This document shows positions 62,101 through 64,000 of a stretch of DNA of 64,000 bases, piece by piece. Each line of letters begins with the position of its first letter. Positions within the stretch are counted from its first letter, which is position 1. A program made the translations under genes and the position numbers. The notes below the pieces were generated by a model. It was not told where the DNA came from, ran no database searches, and saw nothing but the letters and a program-made list of their open reading frames with translations. The stretch lies in NCBI GenBank assembly GCA_935421135.1, contig OW285193.1:8984496-9048495 (forward strand), written 5' to 3'. The stretch comes from Bugulina stolonifera (lineage: Eukaryota; Bryozoa; Gymnolaemata; Cheilostomatida; Bugulidae).

Positions 62101-63092
62101 ATATAATGAAACTTCACTAACACAGGACTATATATTATCAGGATGGAAATTCCTAGCACATGTTATTGATTGGCACAATAATTTGTTGACATTTTACAGC
62201 TAGTGCAGTTAGAATGTGAGGAAACTAGAGCAATATAATACTGGTTGGCAGCCAGTAGTGTAGGCTACAGTATCAGTAAGAGTGACTAACATTATATAGA
62301 AGTTGCTAGAGTATTTGTTCTCATTGTATTTCTGACCACTACTCTGCTGACCAGTGTGATCAGAAATATAATAGTGACCACTACTGTGTATTGTCTATAG
62401 AGCTAGCCTAAATACTCGGTCACTTGACCACACTAGCAAGCGCGAGTTGTGTGCCAATGAGCCACACAGCCATCCAAAGACATGTTGACTAATGCTCAAC
62501 GTTGTAAATGCCGGTGTTATGCACTGGCGAAGGCATGAGAAAAGTTGGAATTTTCCAGAAACAAACATTTATGTCAAAGACAAAACACCAACAGCCAATC
62601 ACTGGTTGGTATTCCAAAGGTCACCAGCAGTTTCGCCGAAGATGATCACCTAGTATTTTCATCAAAGCACAATGGCACTGTAACAATGAACAAACCTGGT
62701 AATGAGGTTTAGGCTCGACAACAATGTTAACATTGCTGATGTTTAGTGCCCATGCTTGAGAGCTCAAGCCACCCACAGGTATGGATAGATTAATCTTTCC
62801 TACCAGACCTAGAAAATAAATTAAACAGAAAAATAGCGGTCATATTACATCTAATTACAAAAGATCTTCCAATTGCGTTGCATGTGTTTTATGGTAAGAG
62901 AACTGTAACTAGCCACCCACCAGATTTGACCTGTAATGGAAGGTCATATCTATCAAAAGCTGATGCCTTTAGTGGGATGTTCTCCAGCTCAACCTGACCG
63001 CTAAGAATACCAACAGACAACTGGTCAGTGTTTAACTCTAGGTAGTCACCCAGATACGAGTTGAGAATCCATGCTACCAACTTCTCCAGCAT
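18839..63092 (-). CDS. VPS13D: VPS13D orthologue, bridge-like lipid transfer protein
   Basis: A complete gene of about 70 coding exons (coordinates in the block entries below), about 12.3 kb of coding sequence and about 4,105 residues; human VPS13D has about 4,390. It starts at ATG 63092 ([15 protein letters not shown], the chorein start) and stops at 18839. All splice junctions keep phase except one (exon 44/45). VPS13D rather than VPS13A/B/C is shown by blocks such as [48 protein letters not shown] and [14 protein letters not shown]. In family terms it moves bulk phospholipid between ER and mitochondria/peroxisomes and is needed for mitochondrial shape and clearance. Retained: chorein tip, repeating beta-groove, phospho-FFAT-like site, VAB region with beta-trefoil, ATG2-C-like helices, PH-like C-terminus. 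Missing: the UBA domain. Introns carry many repeats and a young LTR element. The identification is very secure. Confidence 0.96.
19322..19530. repeat. 26-bp minisatellite in VPS13D intron 69
   Basis: About eight copies of a unit like GTATGGATGTAGGGCTACAT plus TGTGGG/A, with T/A/G variants. It lies inside the intron and does not touch a splice site. Confidence 0.8.
20218..20385. mobile_element. diverged copy of the 13021 MITE
   Basis: Inverted blocks TTGGAGAAATTTAATAGCCTT at the left and AAGCTATTTCAAATTTCTCTA at the right, in the same order and spacing as the element at 13021-13178, with an internal AGAGAAGACAACT motif. The ends are eroded. Confidence 0.5.
20885..22535 (-). CDS. VPS13D: VPS13D exons 64-67: ATG2-C-like helices
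   Basis: Exons: 22351-22535, 22091-22199, 21471-21559, 20885-20993. They encode the amphipathic, membrane-facing segment: [80 protein letters not shown] and [20 protein letters not shown]. These match the human C-terminal repeats closely. The exon 65 donor at 22091 is the first of six tandem copies. Confidence 0.95.
21898..22104 (-). repeat. six tandem copies of the exon 65 5' splice site
   Basis: Reading on the minus strand, the exon end TCTAATGTACTGCTCG|GTGAGTCA recurs with exon-last bases at 22091, 22051, 22017, 21977, 21936 and 21898 (units of 40, 34, 40, 41 and 38 bp). Each copy carries both the last 15 or so exon bases and a strong GTGAGT donor. Extension beyond the first donor meets TGA in the reading frame (CTCGGTGAGTCAGAGTCATGA), so only the first donor is productive unless the copies are spliced as a mutually exclusive set. 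Confidence 0.85.
22752..24170 (-). CDS. VPS13D: VPS13D exon 63: VAB end with beta-trefoil insert
   Basis: A single 1,419-nt exon, by far the longest. It begins [16 protein letters not shown] (human SLDYAWDEPTLPPFIT). It includes the ricin-type beta-trefoil insert found in VPS13D but not other VPS13s: [71 protein letters not shown]. Then come [52 protein letters not shown] and [16 protein letters not shown], the start of the ATG2-C-like segment. Exon fusion here contrasts with the 100-200-nt exons elsewhere in the gene. Confidence 0.96.
24525..30414 (-). CDS. VPS13D: VPS13D exons 52-62: VAB repeats
   Basis: Exons: 30240-30414, 29473-29613, 28879-29017, 27795-28008, 27086-27296, 26633-26812, 26161-26327, 25630-25758, 25336-25477, 25016-25164, 24525-24724. 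This is the VPS13 adaptor-binding region: [152 protein letters not shown] and [12 protein letters not shown]. In the family, this beta-propeller-like part docks organelle adaptors (Miro for VPS13D). Two donors here (26161 and 28879) are inside tandem repeats. Confidence 0.94.
25985..26161 (-). repeat. tandem copies of the exon 58 5' splice site
   Basis: The donor at 26161 (GACCT|GTAAGTATCG) is followed on the minus strand by about five 27-bp units (GTAAGTATCGTGTTATACAT plus GTACACT), each starting with a perfect GTAAGT, then two related 28-bp units. Reading through in frame meets TAA at once, so extra donors would give truncated products. Confidence 0.85.
28030..28578. repeat. 20-bp minisatellite interrupted by a MITE
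   Basis: Copies of about 20 bp (GTGGTAACTATGGAGTGGTA type) run from about 28055 to 28259 and resume at 28531-28577. The gap is exactly the 271-bp MITE at 28260-28530. Confidence 0.8.
28260..28530. mobile_element. AGGTGTC MITE, copy 2
   Basis: 271 bp with ends AGGTGTCTTCGCGACCT and AGGTCGCGAAGACACCT, near-perfect inverted repeats. It is flanked by the 3-bp duplication TAT (28257-28259 and 28531-28533). Neighbouring minisatellite units (GGTAACTATGGAGTG) act as the empty site and confirm that TAT was duplicated. It is in intron 54 of VPS13D and related to 16264-16535. Confidence 0.85.
28782..28898 (-). repeat. 97-bp tandem duplication of the exon 54 donor
   Basis: The last 20 bases of exon 54 plus the donor (GTCGTTGATAAAG|GTTGGTG, exon end 28879) and about 77 bp of intron are repeated once, placing a second identical donor at 28782. 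The two copies are almost identical, differing at about one base (AACACA/AACGCA). Confidence 0.85.
29025..29095. repeat. short GTGTTACATGGA-type repeat
   Basis: Five or six degenerate copies of a 13-14-bp unit (TGTTACATGGAAG) next to the acceptor of exon 54. Confidence 0.55.
30598..34348 (-). CDS. VPS13D: VPS13D exons 44-51 (region that lacks the UBA)
   Basis: Exons: 34123-34348, 33488-33723, 33072-33262, 32380-32596, 32016-32295, 31537-31668, 31031-31255, 30598-30721. Blocks: [136 protein letters not shown] and [16 protein letters not shown]. Human and fly VPS13D carry a UBA between the parts matching exons 48 and 49; here those exons join exactly in phase with a linker of about 20 residues. 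The exon 44/45 joint is off by one base in the obvious model (AAT|GTAAAT to CTAG|GTTGG); a microexon, a weaker donor near 34098 or an assembly error could explain it. Confidence 0.9.
31465..31552 (-). repeat. tandem copies of the exon 49 5' splice site
   Basis: The exon end AACTCCATCTTAAAG|GTAGGC (31537) is followed on the minus strand by two further degenerate 29-30-bp copies ending TTAAA|GTAGGC and TTAAAA|GTAGAC. As in the other cases, the unit spans the last exon bases and the donor. Confidence 0.75.
32858..32942. repeat. 22-bp minisatellite, about four copies
   Basis: Unit ACTAAAGCCCTGCTCCCACTGT, in intron 46 of VPS13D, not at a splice site. Confidence 0.75.
34563..41024 (-). CDS. VPS13D: VPS13D exons 30-43
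   Basis: Exons: 40847-41024, 40484-40592, 40045-40179, 39542-39761, 38980-39110, 38570-38751, 38159-38318, 37494-37650, 36847-36984, 36611-36746, 35939-36119, 35269-35364, 34983-35115, 34563-34812. Exon 31 ends at a GC donor (CAG|GCAAGC), and only this choice keeps phase with the strong acceptor TATATCAG before exon 32. Family blocks: [106 protein letters not shown] and [20 protein letters not shown]. Confidence 0.92.
35155..35203. repeat. (CACTAT)n microsatellite
   Basis: About eight ACTATC hexamers in VPS13D intron 41. Confidence 0.75.
37140..37310 (+). mobile_element. SINE family 2, plus orientation
   Basis: Shares with 5525-5690 the blocks TAGAATTTAGGG, AAGCTCTTCCACTCAGAGCC and GCACGACAGTAAT, in the same order. 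It is in VPS13D intron 37. The pol III B box is eroded and the ends are approximate. Confidence 0.5.
37850..38005. repeat. 36-bp minisatellite, about four copies
   Basis: Unit close to GTAAGTAACAGTATGAGTTA plus GAGTAGGAGTACTAGT, in VPS13D intron 36. On the plus strand it contains GTAAGT, but the host gene is on the minus strand, so this is not a host donor. Confidence 0.75.
41228..47159 (-). CDS. VPS13D: VPS13D exons 18-29
   Basis: Exons: 47018-47159, 46722-46853, 46096-46329, 45409-45509, 44909-45074, 44295-44476, 43851-44045, 43278-43426, 42736-42910, 42328-42482, 41790-41964, 41228-41320. Exon 18 starts [14 protein letters not shown], aligned with the human phospho-FFAT region. Later blocks include [65 protein letters not shown] and [19 protein letters not shown]. 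Exon 23 is a low-complexity Ser/Pro linker ([20 protein letters not shown]). All junctions keep phase. Confidence 0.92.
41334..41512. repeat. 21-bp minisatellite, about eight copies
   Basis: Unit GGTCAGTCACATGATATACTC in VPS13D intron 28, starting about 15 bp upstream of the exon 29 acceptor, so it may influence the branch-point region. Confidence 0.8.
43495..43605. repeat. GACTGGCCAACTGACC repeat
   Basis: About seven degenerate copies of a 12-16-bp unit in VPS13D intron 24. Confidence 0.7.
45761..45969 (+). mobile_element. tRNA-derived SINE, family 1
   Basis: The tRNA-like head has an A box TGGTGTAGTGG (45772-45782) and a B box GGTTCAAACCC (45833-45843), followed by a tRNA-unrelated body ending in AAAATCCTTGCATAAAC. 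The body recurs at 63545-63720. It is in VPS13D intron 20. An intact tRNA gene is unlikely, because the head continues into the shared body without a terminator and the arms do not fold cleanly. Confidence 0.65.
46485..46690. repeat. 38-bp minisatellite, about five copies
   Basis: Unit TACTGTTATATAATATACTG plus TAATATAGCAGGTGCTAG in VPS13D intron 19. On the minus strand each unit contains TATTACAG, an acceptor-like motif. Confidence 0.75.
47215..47515. repeat. (CTA/CTG)n trinucleotide microsatellite
   Basis: Interrupted CTACTACTACTGCTGCT run, about 300 bp, in VPS13D intron 17. The Leu/Tyr-rich and Val-rich open frames across it are artefacts. Confidence 0.8.
47533..52108 (-). CDS. VPS13D: VPS13D exons 11-17
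   Basis: Exons: 52039-52108, 51781-51915, 51327-51502, 49903-50028, 49579-49717, 48866-48957, 47533-47746. They encode repeating beta-groove segments: [94 protein letters not shown] and [17 protein letters not shown]. Exon 13 needs the donor GCG|GTAGGT (not the downstream GTAAAC) to stay in frame. Exon 16 ends at 48866 directly against a large tandem array that repeats its own donor. Exon 17 ends in an acidic run (DEPQDDADD) that leads into the FFAT-like site of exon 18. Confidence 0.94.
47800..48866 (-). repeat. about 50 tandem copies of the exon 16 5' splice site
   Basis: Exon 16 ends ACTGTG|GTATGTGTTG at 48866. On the minus strand the whole next kilobase repeats a unit of about 20 bp (TACTGTGGTATGTGTTGTTA with T/C and A/G variants and occasional 3-bp insertions), each carrying the same CTGTG|GTATGT donor context. 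The minus strand is free of stops in all three frames for about 0.9-1.2 kb, producing long artefactual frames of Tyr/Cys/Val/Leu. This is intron 16, not protein. Confidence 0.85.
49109..49432. mobile_element. PIF/Harbinger-like MITE with TTA target site
   Basis: 324 bp with imperfect inverted ends AGGCTCGACTACTCGAGAGGC-like and GCCTCTCGTGTACGGGAGCCT-like, flanked by the duplication TTA (49106-49108 and 49433-49435). It is in VPS13D intron 15. No coding capacity. Confidence 0.7.
49440..49565. repeat. 25-bp minisatellite beside exon 15 donor
   Basis: Four to five copies of AATCCCTAGCAAGCTTGGTG plus AGGAA, ending about 15 bp from the exon 15 donor at 49579. Confidence 0.75.
50029..51326. other. 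VPS13D intron 13, nothing recognised
   Basis: About 1.3 kb between exons 14 and 13. No nested gene, RNA gene or bounded transposon was identified. Confidence 0.4.
52405..53082. repeat. 17-bp minisatellite, left part
   Basis: About 40 copies of AGGGTCATACACTAGAA with CACTAG/CAATAG/CAGTAG variants. It is continuous with 55959-56845; together about 90 copies, split by the LTR element. It is in VPS13D intron 10. Confidence 0.9.
53083..53683 (-). repeat. 3' LTR (element orientation)
   Basis: 601 bp, identical to the copy at 55358-55958 as far as can be read. The upstream side carries the polypurine tract. Confidence 0.93.
53350..53512 (-). promoter_or_regulatory. LTR promoter with heat-shock, CArG and AP-1 sites
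   Basis: Read on the minus strand: AP-1 TGAGTCA (53506-53512), CCAAT inverse (near 53472), TTACGTAA bZIP-type palindrome (53455-53462), trimeric heat-shock element GAAnnTTCnnGAA (53426-53438), CArG box CCATATATGG (53408-53417), second trimeric element TTCnnGAAnnTTC (53372-53384), then TATATAAG (53357-53350). The second heat-shock element sits about 15 bp upstream of the TATA box. The same set is in the other LTR at +2275. Factor binding is inferred from consensus only. Confidence 0.7.
53684..53695 (-). other. polypurine tract
   Basis: The minus strand GGAAAATGGGGT lies directly against the 3' LTR, the expected plus-strand priming site. Confidence 0.7.
53765..55267 (-). CDS. gag: retrotransposon Gag with protease-like C-terminus
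   Basis: An intact 500-residue frame starting at ATG 55267. Residues about 36-98 form a Glu/Arg-rich coiled coil with a poly-Gln run. About 119-275 resemble a retrotransposon Gag capsid, and residues about 205-275 ([29 protein letters not shown]) resemble the SCAN-domain fold known to derive from Gmr1-like Gag. Two CCHC zinc knuckles (C299-X2-C-X4-H-X4-C312 and C320-X2-C-X4-H-X4-C333) bind nucleic acid. A retropepsin-like part has DTG at 404-406 and YDLVIGN at 465-471. The frame stops about 70 bp before the polypurine tract, leaving no room for pol. No frameshifts, so it is probably still translated. The function of the protease domain without Pol is unknown. Confidence 0.9.
   Translation of the reverse strand: MAGMQRALDMGKELGLSGKELQDFVKENEQKFTSEILAAAEREREERRIEREAKAEEIRLRELEIQQQQQKDADEMRLKEVELKFQHELEMKRIDSQRPGTPNHDSSAIEAALAKPKPRIPVFDEQSDDIDSYLERFEWIAESYNWEKADWPYHLSQYLKGKATEAYTRLSNEDRKDYDKVKEALLRRYNLTEDGYRRRFRENKAGEDESPQQFMVRLRNYLTKWVQLSECKDLYEIILIEQFIEACPPDVAVYLKQSKIRGIEQVAEDADRYLAAHGRKLFMEEKATAHKDEEESRRCYICDEVGHTAVGCPKRTQKHCSNCRVTGHSTMECKRSRQGNMKPGKVGAMKAIVKGGDGREPQEIEIDGRRYVTIGCCKQIGTDENNIDIKMGYVNNQPAEVVRDTGCTAVVVKGKFVKPNQYTGVKREVRMVDNTAKQYPVASIQIGTPYYSGMVQAIVMDDPMYDLVIGNVPGVRSPVDPDRNFDRGDKYKTSKRVDNG
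55338..55355 (-). other. primer-binding site
   Basis: Two bases inside the 5' LTR, the minus strand reads TGGGGGCTGCTCCGGGAA, which would pair with a tRNA 3' end in CCCCCA. It differs from the classical tRNA-Pro site (TGGGGGCTCGTCCGGGAT) at the central GC/CG and the last base, so tRNA-Pro is likely but not certain. Confidence 0.75.
55358..55958 (-). repeat. 5' LTR (element orientation)
   Basis: 601 bp, bounded by TGTCAC...GTGACA, a 6-bp inverted repeat with TG...CA ends. On the minus strand it holds TATATAAG (55632-55625), two heat-shock-type elements, a CArG box, an AP-1 site, a CCAAT box and AATAAA. A (GAACT)5 microsatellite lies within it. Confidence 0.93.
55959..56845. repeat. 17-bp minisatellite, right part
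   Basis: About 52 further copies of the AGGGTCATACACTAGAA unit. They end 15 bp from the exon 10 donor (56860). Confidence 0.9.
56860..59230 (-). CDS. VPS13D: VPS13D exons 6-10
   Basis: Exons: 59012-59230, 58573-58733, 58058-58226, 57325-57426, 56860-57000. They contain the family blocks [26 protein letters not shown], the hallmark [20 protein letters not shown], and [15 protein letters not shown], then a Ser/Pro-rich linker ([14 protein letters not shown], matching the SWFPGWGGWY region of the human protein). Intron 10 begins 15 nt before a long 17-bp minisatellite and contains the LTR retrotransposon. Confidence 0.94.
57120..57137 (+). other. G-run tract, possible G-quadruplex
   Basis: GGGAGGGGGGAGGGGG on the plus strand in VPS13D intron 9 (C-rich on the transcript). 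It could form a quadruplex in DNA. Confidence 0.4.
59863..63092 (-). CDS. VPS13D: VPS13D exons 1-5: N-terminal chorein tip
   Basis: Exons: 62921-63092, 62696-62808, 61848-61925, 61480-61572, 59863-59979. They encode the chorein domain that in VPS13 proteins forms the ER-facing entrance of the lipid groove: [20 protein letters not shown], then [15 protein letters not shown], a charged helix ([20 protein letters not shown]), [20 protein letters not shown] and [10 protein letters not shown]. All junctions keep phase. A hAT element (60202-61057) sits in intron 4. Sequence similarity to the human N-terminus is strong across the block. Confidence 0.95.
60202..61057. mobile_element. non-autonomous hAT-like element in VPS13D intron 4
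   Basis: 856 bp with inverted ends CAAGGAGTAAGAAGAGAAGG and CCTTCTCTTCTTACTCCTTG, with inverted similarity continuing to TGTTCGATGTGCGCCTCGG about 90 bp in. It is flanked by GCTTAAT (60195-60201 and 61058-61064), a 7-8-bp duplication. No transposase; open frames inside are short. Confidence 0.75.
61926..62695. other. VPS13D intron 2, nothing recognised
   Basis: A short inverted block TTTCTGACCACTACT / ATAGTGACCACTACTG near 62330-62390 is the only structure seen. Confidence 0.35.
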
Positions 63093-64000
63093 GATGTCCG
63101 CTAACCAATCAACATTAGTGGTTCAGATGAGATCCATAGTTTAAGCCAGCCATCATTGGTACAAAGCACTTTCAATGCATGTATTAGCCTAAAACACATA
63201 TAGTGGGCTATGCAAAGTATACCACCATCGCCAATAACATTTAACCGGATGAGATTGGTCTGTTATTAGCATCAAATGAAGCTACATTATAATAGCCTAA
63301 TAACAACGCAATTTATGATATATAATAAGCCTACATGTGTTTAACAATAATGAATTAGGCCCATGTTATCTCAATGTAAATATAATTTATACATCTGACT
63401 AGCTAAATTAAAATCATCTATTTTGTAAATCATTGTTAGACCTATCAACTTAATATCATTATAATACTAATTATAATTAACACAGTTAGTATAAATATAG
63501 CATAAAAATTAATGTCTAATTATAAATTACTTTCTTATGGATATAAACAAAGAACTGTGCTAGGCAATTATTTGCTGCAGCTGCAAAGGCCTCAGGTTCA
63601 AACCCCAGTTAGGGATGAATATTTCCATGGATCTGAAAGCATCAAATAAAGTCCCTGACTGCTCAATTGACGAATTCAAAATCCTTGCATAAACTAACAT
63701 CACAAAAGTAGGTGGTGTTCATAACCTATTTTGATTTTAAACAATTTTACGTTAGAATAGTTAGTACTTATTATGCATTATCACAATTTTACTATCACTA
63801 TTGCTATTATATTATTATAATTAATTAATTTATAATAGTCAAAGATTTATATTAACTATTTATATTAACTATTAAATAAGTATTTAAATATTTCATTAGA
63901 TTATTTATTACACATAATTAATTTAAATAACACCATTCAGTTATTGCATCAAGTTAAATAATCAATTCTGTTACAATGAATAACAATTGACTATTATAAT
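63093..64000 (-). promoter_or_regulatory. VPS13D upstream flank
   Basis: An inverted CCAAT (plus-strand AACCAATC at about 63104) lies just upstream of the start codon. No TATA box is placed with confidence. The distal part is very AT-rich. The 5'UTR and transcription start cannot be fixed from sequence. Confidence 0.4.
63545..63720 (+). mobile_element. SINE family 1, diverged copy
   Basis: Carries the B box GGTTCAAACCC (63595-63605) followed by CCAGTTAGGGA and the body block AAAATCCTTGCATAAAC shared with 45761-45969. The A box is lost. Confidence 0.6.

Overview
This window is animal nuclear DNA: AT-rich, with introns that follow GT-AG rules, no bacterial-style gene packing, and many transposon fragments and minisatellites. 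The main gene is a metazoan VPS13D orthologue. A second gene combines NHL-like, Sushi and IPT/TIG modules. High intron density with mostly short introns, plus this receptor-like domain mix, makes a non-bilaterian animal (a sponge is my best guess) plausible. The species cannot be fixed from sequence alone.

Layout: (1) 305-5935, minus strand: a secreted or membrane multidomain gene (signal peptide, NHL-like propeller, Sushi, two IPT/TIG-like domains) whose 3' part lies beyond position 1. (2) 5936-14946: about 9 kb of intergenic DNA holding a tRNA-derived SINE, two hAT-type non-autonomous elements, a 2.4-kb long-TIR element with 9-bp target duplications, a small MITE and a palindrome. (3) 14947-17738, plus strand: a small seven-exon type I membrane protein gene of unknown family. 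(4) 63092 down to 18839, minus strand: a complete VPS13D gene of about 70 coding exons (about 4,105 codons), read here exon by exon with continuous phase at every junction but one. Its introns hold minisatellites, MITEs, SINEs, a hAT element and, at 53083-55958, a very young LTR retrotransposon that encodes only Gag and a protease-like domain. (5) 63093-64000: upstream flank of VPS13D with a SINE remnant.

How the parts relate: VPS13D is a bridge-like lipid transfer protein acting at ER-mitochondria/peroxisome contacts. The chorein tip, a phospho-FFAT-like site, the VAB region with its beta-trefoil insert, and the C-terminal ATG2-C/PH-like part are all present. The UBA domain known from fly and human VPS13D has no counterpart, and the flanking exons join in phase without it. 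The small membrane-protein gene and VPS13D are convergent and share about 1.1 kb of 3' flank.

The most unusual signals are: (a) six separate exons whose 5' splice site is caught in a tandem repeat, so that 2 to about 50 copies of the donor lie in a row; (b) the Gag-only LTR element, with identical LTRs, perfect 5-bp target duplications and two trimeric heat-shock elements next to the TATA box; (c) the missing UBA; (d) a large excess of the palindrome TACATGTA. All calls come from reading the sequence; no alignment or database search was run.
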